From Streptomyces sp. ALI-76-A (GTDB lineage: Bacteria > Actinomycetota > Actinomycetes > Streptomycetales > Streptomycetaceae), in assembly GCF_030287445.1 (NCBI RefSeq), contig NZ_JASVWB010000002.1:3844001-3908000 (forward strand): 64,000 bases of DNA, written 5' to 3'. How positions within the stretch are numbered: the first letter of the stretch is position 1; each line of letters starts with the position of its first letter. A program made the position numbers and the translations under genes. A model generated the notes under the pieces. The model ran no database searches. It was not told the DNA's origin and worked only from the letters and a program-made list of their open reading frames with translations. This document shows positions 55,090-62,354 of this stretch, piece after piece.

Positions 55090-56094
55090 CTATTCGACAC
55101 CAAGTCCAAGGGTCTGACCGGGCACGACGCGGCTCGGGTCGGCGCCGATCGCCTGCTTGTTCTCCGCGTAGAGCGCACGCCATCCGCCGTCGAGCCCAAG
55201 GGAGTCGGCGATGGACGCGAGAGTGTCTCCGGGGCGGACGGTGTACGAGTCACCGCGAGCGGCGTGGCGGCCACCGGAGGCGGCGGTGTCGGCGCCGAGG
55301 GTCGCGTTCTCGTCGGCCCTGTCACCGCGGTGCTTGCCGGCACTGAGGGCACCGGTGTCGACGAGGCTCGAAGAGCCGCCGACTTGCCAGGAGTTGTCCG
55401 AGTCATCCTGATTCGCCACGTCGACCGAGGAGCCGCCGGAGCCCGGGGAGCCACTGGCACCTGAGCCGGAATCAGCCGATGTGTCGGACTCGGGCCGCTT
55501 GTCCTTCTTGTCCCCTGTGTCGGACGAGCCCGGCGAGACCGCGGACGAGGGGGCCGACGCGGACGGCGACGCGGCGTCCGGCGCCGGGTCCGTGGACGCG
55601 TCCCCGGACGACTCCGTCGACGGCTCGGCGGGGTCGGACAGGCCGGAGGAGCCCGCGCCGCCCGACGGGTCCGACGTCGCGTCGCCCGCCACGCCCGTGT
55701 CGACGTCGGCCGCCTTGGTGTCCTTGCTGAGCCCGTTGAGCAGTCCGCAGGTGGACCAGTAGCCGACGCCCTGGTCGGCCAGGATCTTCTCCGCGACGGC
55801 GATCTGCTGGGAGCGGCTGGCCTGGTCGGCGCGCGGGGCGTAGTCGAGGCCGCCGTACTGCTCCCAGTCCTCCTGGGCGATGTGGAGTCCGCCGTAGTGC
55901 CCGTCGCCGCTGTCCGCGCTCCAGGAGCCGTCGGTCTCGCAGTTGGCGACCTGGTCCCAGGTGGTGCCGGTCGCCGCGCTGGCGCCGGTGGCACCGAGCA
56001 GCGGGATCGCGATGGCGGAGCCGGTCACTCCGGCCGCGACGAGAAGAGCCGGAGCCTGGCGGGGGCGACGATGACGGCCGTTCCCGGAGAGCAT
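55090..56094 (-). CDS. rpfC: resuscitation-promoting factor with LysM domain, second copy
   Basis: 334 residues: signal peptide (about 1-40), Rpf domain (41-118) with the catalytic Glu in ANCETDGSWS and the core GHYGGLHIAQEDWEQYGG, a 160-residue Ser/Asp/Gly/Pro-rich linker, and a C-terminal LysM-like domain (about 282-334, YTVRPGDTLASIADSLG). Secreted cell-wall lytic enzyme, partner of rpfA. No riboswitch is seen before it; the 150-base upstream region has inverted TCAC/GTGA elements. Confidence 0.92.
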   Translation of the reverse strand: MLSGNGRHRRPRQAPALLVAAGVTGSAIAIPLLGATGASAATGTTWDQVANCETDGSWSADSGDGHYGGLHIAQEDWEQYGGLDYAPRADQASRSQQIAVAEKILADQGVGYWSTCGLLNGLSKDTKAADVDTGVAGDATSDPSGGAGSSGLSDPAEPSTESSGDASTDPAPDAASPSASAPSSAVSPGSSDTGDKKDKRPESDTSADSGSGASGSPGSGGSSVDVANQDDSDNSWQVGGSSSLVDTGALSAGKHRGDRADENATLGADTAASGGRHAARGDSYTVRPGDTLASIADSLGLDGGWRALYAENKQAIGADPSRVVPGQTLGLGVE

Positions 56095-56244
56095 GCGGAG
56101 ACCTTTCACAAGACAACGGTGACCGGCGCGGCGCGTGGTGCTCGGCGCCGCGCTGATCCGTGAACGTATAGGCACACGATCACTTGTCACAAGTTAATGC
56201 CGCGCAGATCACGTGAAGATCACAGAGTTGAGGGCGTGTCACCT

Positions 56245-57534
56245 TTACGCAGGTGAGGGCATCCGGCCACGGGGCGTGAACTCGACGGGCAGCGTGCGCA
56301 GTCCGCGCATGATGAGCCCCCCGCGCCAGCGCAGGTCCGCTGCGTCCACGGCGAGTTGCAGGTCCGGCAGGCGGGTGAGGAGCGTGCCGAGGGCGGTCTG
56401 TCCCTCCAGCCGGGCGAGGGGGGCGCCGAGGCAGTAGTGGATGCCGTGGCCGTATCCGAGGTGCTGGTTGTCCCGCCGGGAGAGATCGAGCACATCCGGA
56501 TCGGCGAACCGCTCCGGGTCCCGGTCCGCGGCGGCGAGGACGACGAGCACGGGGTCGCCGGCCGCGATGTCCTGCCCGCCGATGCTGAGCGGCCGGGTGG
56601 CGAACCGCCAGGTGGCGAGCTCCACGGGGCCGTCGAAGCGCAGGAGTTCCTCGACACCCGTCTCCAGGAGCCCGCGTTCGCCGGCGGCCAGGGACCGCTG
56701 GAGCCGGTCGCGCTGCCCGGGGTGGGTGAGGAGGGCGTAGGTGCCGTTCCCGATGAGGTTGACGGTCGTCTCGAAGCCGGCGAAGAGGAGGATGAAGGCC
56801 ATCGCGGCGGCCTCGTTCTCGGTGAGGTGCTCCCCGTGGTCGGAGGCGCGGATCAGACCCGAGATGAGGTCCTCGCCGGGGGTGCTCTCGGCGGGGAGCG
56901 CCTCGCGCTTGCGGTGGATGAGCTCGGCCAGATAGCCGCGCATCTTCTTCACCGACCGGGCGACACCGCCGCGCGGCCCGCCGCCGTGACGGATCATCAT
57001 GCCCGCCCAGTCCCGGAAGTCGTCCTGGTCCTCGCGGGGGACGCCGAGCAGGTCGCAGATGGCGTAGATGGGGAGCGGGAAGGCGAAGTCGTGGATGAGG
57101 TCGGCGCTGCCCCGCTCGGCGAACCCGTCGATGAGGTCGTCGGCCAGCTCCTGGACGCGGGGCGCGAACTCGGCGACGCGGCGCGGCGTGAACGCCTTGC
57201 TGACCAGCTTCCGCAGCCGGGTGTGGTCCGGCGGGTCGATGTTGAGCAGATGCGTCATCAACTCGGCCTTGCGCTCACCGGGGATACCGGTCCTGCCCCT
57301 GGCGTGCGCGGGCTCGTCGTGATGCGCCGGGTTCTTGGAGAGCCGCGGGTCGGCGAGCGCCTGCTTGGCATCGGCGTACCGGGTGACCAGCCAGGCCCGC
57401 ACGCCGCTGGGGAGTTCGGTCCGGTGAACGGGGGCGTGCTCACGGAGCCAGGCGTAGGCGGGGTAGGGGTCGGTGGCGAACTCCCAGGTGAAGAGTTCCG
57501 GAGCCGGGTCGGTGGGGGCGGGCTGGTTGGTCAC
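56245..57534 (-). CDS. cytochrome P450 (CYP107-like)
   Basis: 429-residue soluble P450. I-helix oxygen motif AGFETT, K-helix E-x-x-R in EELLR, and heme-Cys loop YGHGIHYCLGAPLAR, in which the usual Phe is Tyr. HLLNIDPPDHTRLRKLVSKAFTPRR is typical of bacterial class I P450s needing ferredoxin and reductase, neither encoded nearby. GTG start. By position it corresponds to the S. coelicolor CYP107U1 gene as I remember it. Substrate unknown. Confidence 0.92.
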   Translation of the reverse strand: MTNQPAPTDPAPELFTWEFATDPYPAYAWLREHAPVHRTELPSGVRAWLVTRYADAKQALADPRLSKNPAHHDEPAHARGRTGIPGERKAELMTHLLNIDPPDHTRLRKLVSKAFTPRRVAEFAPRVQELADDLIDGFAERGSADLIHDFAFPLPIYAICDLLGVPREDQDDFRDWAGMMIRHGGGPRGGVARSVKKMRGYLAELIHRKREALPAESTPGEDLISGLIRASDHGEHLTENEAAAMAFILLFAGFETTVNLIGNGTYALLTHPGQRDRLQRSLAAGERGLLETGVEELLRFDGPVELATWRFATRPLSIGGQDIAAGDPVLVVLAAADRDPERFADPDVLDLSRRDNQHLGYGHGIHYCLGAPLARLEGQTALGTLLTRLPDLQLAVDAADLRWRGGLIMRGLRTLPVEFTPRGRMPSPA

Positions 57535-57696
57535 GCCCCGACGGTATCGGCCCGGGCCTGGGCCTCACCGAGGGGACTCTCGACGCCTCCGCGACCAGAA
57601 GCCCCCTACGCCCGCCAGGTGTGTGCCGCCGGGTGTCCGCCCGCCGCCCTGTACCGGCCGCCCCGGCACTCCGGGGGCAACGGGTCGCAACGGGTG

Positions 57697-58728
57697 TCAG
57701 CCGCCGAGCCCCTCAGCGGCCCGTACGGCGTCCCGGTACGCCCGGGCCGCCGCCCGCAGGGCGGCCTCGGGATCCACGCCCTGTGCCTCGGCCCGTGCCG
57801 CCAGTGCCAGGAGTTCGTAGCCGATGCCCTCGCCGGCGGGCAACGGCACGTCCAGGCCCGCCGTGCGGACGCGCGAGGCGAGTTTCGCCGCGAGGGCGAG
57901 GCCCGGCTGGCCCAGGGGGACGCCGTCCGTCACCGAGGCGCGCTGCTTCTCCATCGCCTTGGTGCGCAGCCAGTGCTCCTTGACCTCCTCGGGGGTGGTC
58001 GCCGTCTCGTCGCCGAAGACGTGCGGGTGGCGGTGGATGAGTTTCGCGACGATGCCGCCGGCCACGTCGTCGATGGAGAAGGGGGTGTCCGGGTCCTCCT
58101 GCGCTATCCGGGCGTGGAAGACGACCTGGAGGAGGACGTCGCCGAGTTCCTCACGCAGTTCGTCGCGGTCCCCGTCCTCGATCGCCTCGACGAGTTCGTA
58201 CGCCTCCTCGATGCCGTACTTCGCCAGGCCCTTGTGGGTCTGCTGGGACGACCACGGGCACTCGGCGCGGATGCGGTCCATCACCTGGACGAGGTCGAGG
58301 AGGCGGGCGCCCGGCAGGTCGTAGGAGGCGGGGAGCAGCTCCAGCTCCGGCATCGAGACGCGGCCGGAGCCGGCGAGGCGGGCCAGGCCGTCCGTGAGGG
58401 TGGGCTCGCCCTCGCCGGTGGCGACCACGACCACCGTCCTGCCGCCGGCGCACGCGTCGACCAGTTCCTCGGCGGTGGGCGCGGCCTCGTCGACCGCTGT
58501 GCCGGCCTCGCGCAGGTACGGCAGCTGGGGGTGGGCGCCGTCCGCGCACAGCACCCGGTCGGCGGCGCGCAGCGCCTGCCAGGCGGGCCAGGACAGCAGG
58601 CCGGGGGCGACGCGGTGACTGGTGGTGAGCAGGACGATCCGGCCGGGGGCGGGCGGCCCGTCCGGGGTGCGGGGGGCGGGGTCCGGGGTGTGGGGGTCCG
58701 GGGCGGCCTCGGGGCTGGTTGCGTTCAC
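57697..58728 (-). CDS. mazG: MazG-type nucleoside triphosphate pyrophosphohydrolase
   Basis: 343 residues. The C-terminal MazG domain (about 145-330) has the metal-binding E-x-x-E ... E-x-x-D pattern in GIEEAYELVEAIEDGDRDELREELGDVLLQVVFHA, with CPWSSQQTH and HRHPHVFGD. Residues 1-140 form a tetrapyrrole-methylase-like or Rossmann-type region (IVLLTTSHRVAPGLLS). It removes noncanonical NTPs or adjusts (p)ppGpp-related pools. GTG 58728. Three DnaA boxes lie directly upstream. Confidence 0.9.
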   Translation of the reverse strand: MNATSPEAAPDPHTPDPAPRTPDGPPAPGRIVLLTTSHRVAPGLLSWPAWQALRAADRVLCADGAHPQLPYLREAGTAVDEAAPTAEELVDACAGGRTVVVVATGEGEPTLTDGLARLAGSGRVSMPELELLPASYDLPGARLLDLVQVMDRIRAECPWSSQQTHKGLAKYGIEEAYELVEAIEDGDRDELREELGDVLLQVVFHARIAQEDPDTPFSIDDVAGGIVAKLIHRHPHVFGDETATTPEEVKEHWLRTKAMEKQRASVTDGVPLGQPGLALAAKLASRVRTAGLDVPLPAGEGIGYELLALAARAEAQGVDPEAALRAAARAYRDAVRAAEGLGG

Positions 58729-58766
58729 GATTCGAAGCTAACGCACGCCGGTGACGGTGCCGCGGG

Positions 58767-58840
58767 TTGTCCACAGGCAGGGTGGTCTGCGGGGTGGTTG
58801 TCCACAGGGCGTGGTGGGCCGCAGGGCACGGTTGTCCACA
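58767..58840. promoter_or_regulatory. cluster of three DnaA boxes
   Basis: Exact TTGTCCACA at 58767-58775, 58798-58806 and 58832-58840, same orientation, 31 and 34 bases apart. This is the preferred Streptomyces DnaA box. They lie 39-112 bases before the mazG start. No dnaA, dnaN or origin genes are near. Confidence 0.75.
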
Positions 58841-58976
58841 GGGTCGGGTGCCAGAGGGGTGTCTGCGGGTCGGGGCTCTGCGGGGTCGGGGGTCTGTGAG
58901 GTGCCGACCGTGGGCGCCTGATGCCGGCCTCAGGGCGCCCGGCGTCGGCCGCCGGGCGCCGCCGTGCCGTTCCGGC

Positions 58977-59621
58977 TCACGCCGTCTGCGGTGTTCCCGC
59001 CCTCGTGACCTCGCGGACCCACGGCGTCTTCGCGTCCACGCGGCTGCTCTTCTTGACGTCCCAGGTGCCGTAACGCGGGTTGAGGTCCACGTCGAGCTGC
59101 TGGGAGGCCTTGGAGAGGGCGTTCCAGAAGGCGGGGTCGCCCGTCTCGGTGCCGAGCTTGGCGGCGAGTTTCTGGGCCTCCAGCTGGAGGCGGAGGTTGT
59201 CGTCGAGACGCTCGGGGGCGATGCCGTACTCCTGGAGCCAGGCCGTCTCCAGTGCCTTCGCACCGCCGGTCTGCTGCTCCAGGCCGACGCGCATCTGTTG
59301 GATCTCCTTGGGGCTGACGGTCACGCCCGCGTCCTGGGCGGCGCTCCGCAGCACCCGGTCCAGGACCATGTTGTGCAGGGTGTCCCGGGCCAGGGTGCCC
59401 GTCTTGGCGATGACCTGCTGGTACTGCGCCTCGTCCGGCACCGCGGCCCGCTGGGCCTGACGTACCTCGCTCACCCGGTTCTCCAGCTGGGCGACGGTGA
59501 TCCGCTGGCCGCCGACGACGGCCGCCGCACCGGGATGGGCCTCGTTTCCGCAGGCGGCGAGGAGGGGGGCCGCGGCGATCACGGCGGAGAGGAGGAGCGC
59601 GGTGCGACGGCGGCGGTGCAA
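58977..59621 (-). CDS. SurA-N-like lipoprotein
   Basis: 214 residues. N-terminal lipoprotein signal with lipobox LLAAC, then a SurA N-terminal-type chaperone domain (VVGGQRITVAQLENRVSEVR; LHNMVLDRVLRSAAQDAGV; SPKEIQQMRVGLEQQ). No PPIase domain is present. Start: TTG 59621 with GGGAGG five bases upstream gives a proper lipoprotein leader; longer frames do not. Anchored outside the membrane and probably assists secreted-protein folding. Confidence 0.82.
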   Translation of the reverse strand: MHRRRRTALLLSAVIAAAPLLAACGNEAHPGAAAVVGGQRITVAQLENRVSEVRQAQRAAVPDEAQYQQVIAKTGTLARDTLHNMVLDRVLRSAAQDAGVTVSPKEIQQMRVGLEQQTGGAKALETAWLQEYGIAPERLDDNLRLQLEAQKLAAKLGTETGDPAFWNALSKASQQLDVDLNPRYGTWDVKKSSRVDAKTPWVREVTRAGTPQTA

Positions 59622-59784
59622 GGAAGCCTCCCGAGGAGATTGTGCGACGGTGCACAAGGTCTTGCGGTGATCGATGGTAGGCAGTGGGCAAGCTCTGGCC
59701 AACCCATTCGACCAACGATTCACCAGGACTTCGGGCACCGCCGCGCCCGAGCGGGGGTGGCCCCGGGCGAGCCGGGTGGTCCCG

Positions 59785-59838
59785 GCCGTGACCGGGGTGC
59801 CCGTGGGCCGGGCCGTGACCGGGGTGCCCGTGGGCCGG
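59785..59838. repeat. 27-bp exact tandem duplication
   Basis: Two identical 27-base units (59785-59811, 59812-59838) containing GTGACCGGGGTGCCCGTGGG, between the kinase stop and the lipoprotein gene. Non-coding on both strands as far as I can see. Confidence 0.85.
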
Positions 59839-59852
59839 GCCGGGGGCGTCCC

Positions 59853-61391
59853 CTAGCCGCGTACCTGTCCCAGCCATTGCAGTGTCCGGCGGATCTCCGC
59901 CGCGAGCGGATGGCCGGGGCCGTGCAGCCGTTCCGTGTCGTGCAGGAGGCGGGCCAGGGTGTCGTGGGCGGCGGCGCGGTCGCCCAGGGCGAGCAGCAGG
60001 TGGCCGATGCGGCGGCGGACGTCGTGGGCCAGTCCCGGGTCGCCGGACACGTACTGGTTCTCGTAGTACGGCAGCAGCGCGCGGTACTCGGTCAGCGCCG
60101 CCGCCGGTTCGCCGAGCTGCTCCAGGCACTGGGCGGCCTCGTAGCGGAAGCGGAGGGACTGCGGGTCGGACGGGCCGGCCTCGACCGCGCGTTCGTCGGC
60201 CAGGCGGCGCAGTTCGGGCAGGGCGCGCCGGTACTGGCCGTCGTCCAGGAGGGTGGCCGCGTACTGCTTGCGCAGGGTGCGCACGACCGGGGAGTGCTCG
60301 CCGTGCTGTTCGGCGGCGGCGGGCAGGATCGCGCCCAGGATGTCGACGGCCTGCGTGATGCGGCCCTCGCCGAGGAGACGCTTGACCTCGTCGACGGCGC
60401 GGGCGACGTCCGGCTTCTCGGCCTGCTCGGCGGCGACGGGGGCGACCGGGGCGGGCTGGGGCGCGGGCGTGCGGGCGCGGTCCGGCCAGGGGGCGTGCGG
60501 GCGCACGAAGGGGCGGGTGGGGTCGAGCGGTCCTCCGGTGGGCATGCCGCGCGCGGGCAGCAGCAGCGCCAGGTGCTCGTACACCTCCTGTGCGGAGGCG
60601 GGGCGGTGCTGCGGGTCCTTGGCGAGCAGGCGCAGGACGAGCGCTTCCAGCGCCTCGGGGACCTCGGGGCGGACCCGGCGCACGGGCAACGGCGGCTCGT
60701 AGAGGTGCCGGTGCAGCACGCCGAGCGCCGTCGACCCGGCGAACGGCACGTCGCCGCTGAGCAGTTCGTGCAGGAGTACACCGAGTGCGTACAGGTCGGT
60801 GTACGGGCCGACCGCGCCGCCCATCGCCTGCTCCGGGGCCATGTAGGCGGGCGAGCCGATGGGGGTTCCGGTGTGCGTGAGGCGGGTGGTGTCGGCGTCC
60901 ATCACGGACGCGACGCCGAGGTCGAGGACGGTGACCGTACCGTCCTGCTTCACCATCACGTTGCGCGGCTTGAGGTCGCGGTGGACGATCGGCACGGCGT
61001 GCACGGCGCTCAGGACGGCGCACAGCTGCGCGGCCACCGCGACCGCCCACTGCCAGGGGTACGGGTCCTGCTCGGCGAGGTGGTCGGAGAGGTCCGCGCC
61101 GTCGACGTACTGCATGACGAGGAACAGCTCCTCGCCCTCGCTGCCCGCGTCGTGCACGGTGACCAGGCCGGGGTGGTCGACCTGCGCGGTCACCCGGCAC
61201 TCGCGCACGAACCGGCGGCGCAGCTCGTCCGCCTCCTGGCCGGCCACCTTGTCGGGGCGCAGCAGCTTCACCGCCACGCGCCGGTCCAGCCGCTGGTCGT
61301 ACGCCGTCCAGACCTGGCCCATGCCGCCCTGCCCGATGAGCGTGGACAGTTCGTAGCGGTCGGCGACGACCCGTCCCGCCGTCACGGTCAC
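59853..61391 (-). CDS. soluble Ser/Thr protein kinase with TPR region
   Basis: 512 residues. Hanks-type kinase domain (about 13-275): Gly loop GQGGMGQV, Lys42 in RVAVKLL, catalytic HRDLKPRN (Asp139), DLG in place of DFG, activation segment ending SPAYMAPEQ. A Pro-rich linker leads to TPR-like helices (about 330-512, LPELRRLADERA, LTEYRALLPYYEN). There is no membrane helix, unlike PknB-type kinases. The GTG overlaps the stop of the upstream membrane protein as GTGA, suggesting that protein anchors it. Confidence 0.92.
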   Translation of the reverse strand: MTVTAGRVVADRYELSTLIGQGGMGQVWTAYDQRLDRRVAVKLLRPDKVAGQEADELRRRFVRECRVTAQVDHPGLVTVHDAGSEGEELFLVMQYVDGADLSDHLAEQDPYPWQWAVAVAAQLCAVLSAVHAVPIVHRDLKPRNVMVKQDGTVTVLDLGVASVMDADTTRLTHTGTPIGSPAYMAPEQAMGGAVGPYTDLYALGVLLHELLSGDVPFAGSTALGVLHRHLYEPPLPVRRVRPEVPEALEALVLRLLAKDPQHRPASAQEVYEHLALLLPARGMPTGGPLDPTRPFVRPHAPWPDRARTPAPQPAPVAPVAAEQAEKPDVARAVDEVKRLLGEGRITQAVDILGAILPAAAEQHGEHSPVVRTLRKQYAATLLDDGQYRRALPELRRLADERAVEAGPSDPQSLRFRYEAAQCLEQLGEPAAALTEYRALLPYYENQYVSGDPGLAHDVRRRIGHLLLALGDRAAAHDTLARLLHDTERLHGPGHPLAAEIRRTLQWLGQVRG

Positions 61392-62026
61392 CTTCCGCCC
61401 TCATGGTCGCCGTCGTGTCGGCTGCCGTGCTGCCCGTCGTGGTTGCGCAGGTAGTCGCTGAGCTCGTCGAGTTCGGCGCGCACCTGGTCGATGCGGGCGG
61501 GCGCGGGGCGCCGCGGCGGCGAGGCGGGCAGCGGCGGCTGCGGGACGGGCGTCCGGGCCGGCGGGGGCGGGGTGGGGTGGGCCTGGGGCAGGGGCTGGGT
61601 GTGCGGCGGGGACGTCGCGGTGTACGGCGAGGGGGTGGGCGCCGCGGGCTGCGGGTAGCCGTACGCCGGTGCCGGACCGTAGCGGAGCTGGTGGAAGTGG
61701 CGTACGTCCGCCGCGAGGTAGTACGCGGTCACCGCCACGAGGGTGCCGAGGAGCAGGCCGATCCCCGTCCAGCCGCCCACGGTGTGCACCTCGTCGCCGG
61801 GCTCCGTGCCGAGCAGCACCAGCGCCAGCAGGTCGGCCGCGCCCGCGGCCACGAACAGGCCCCAGTCGAGCCCCTTGCGCGTGACGATCGCCAGGCGCAG
61901 CAGCATCGTCCAGGCCAGGATGCCGATGGAGAGGACGGAGATCGCCACGAACAGCACGCGCACGAAGACCAGCCATGCCGTCGGAGGCGGCTGCTTCACC
62001 GGCTGCGTGTAGCCGTGGCCATGCAT
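61388..62026 (-). CDS. membrane protein coupled to the Ser/Thr kinase
   Basis: 212 residues with four hydrophobic helices (about 17-40, 44-60, 62-78, 86-108), then a Pro/Tyr/Thr-rich cytoplasmic tail (GYPQPAAPTPSPY...) and a charged helical end (RIDQVRAELDELSDYLRN). ATG 62026 has AGGAGC upstream. GTGA overlap with the kinase gene. It may be its membrane partner or substrate; inference. Confidence 0.75.
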   Translation of the reverse strand: MHGHGYTQPVKQPPPTAWLVFVRVLFVAISVLSIGILAWTMLLRLAIVTRKGLDWGLFVAAGAADLLALVLLGTEPGDEVHTVGGWTGIGLLLGTLVAVTAYYLAADVRHFHQLRYGPAPAYGYPQPAAPTPSPYTATSPPHTQPLPQAHPTPPPPARTPVPQPPLPASPPRRPAPARIDQVRAELDELSDYLRNHDGQHGSRHDGDHEGGR

Positions 62027-62309
62027 GACAGCTCCTGGTACCTGAGGTGGACGTACGAGAGCGGCCGGCGTCGGACAACGCCGTTCGCGTGATGGTGGCT
62101 TCGAGCGTATAGGCCGACACCCACAAGCGGTCCCGGGTTGTACCGAACCGTTGTCATGCTGATCACATCCCCGGGGCGGGTGCTCCGGCGGGGTGTCTTC
62201 GGTGCGTGCCCGGGGAGCGTCGGTCACGCGCGTCGGTCGGATGCGCCGGGTCGGTCGGATGCGCCAGTCCGAGTCCGGGACCTTCGGTCGGGCGCTGCGG
62301 TCGGATCGT
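62027..62309. other. spacer with short direct repeats, no gene
   Basis: Holds promoter DNA for the membrane-protein/kinase unit and a GGTCGGATGCGCC direct repeat near 62236-62268. No ORF supported. Confidence 0.4.
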
Positions 62310-62354
62310 CCCCCGACTGACGCACCGCATCGGATGCGGTGCGTCAGTCGGGGG
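62310..62354 (-). terminator. 45-bp perfect palindrome at methylase stop
   Basis: 22-base arms (62310-62331 and 62333-62354) are exact complements about one base. The stop TGA (62346-62344) and last codons lie in the right arm, so the terminator hairpin starts inside the gene. Confidence 0.8.

Noticed and set aside
58767..58840. Replication origin
   Set aside because: Only three DnaA boxes and no dnaA/dnaN/gyrB or AT-rich unwinding region nearby; oriC in Streptomyces has many more boxes.
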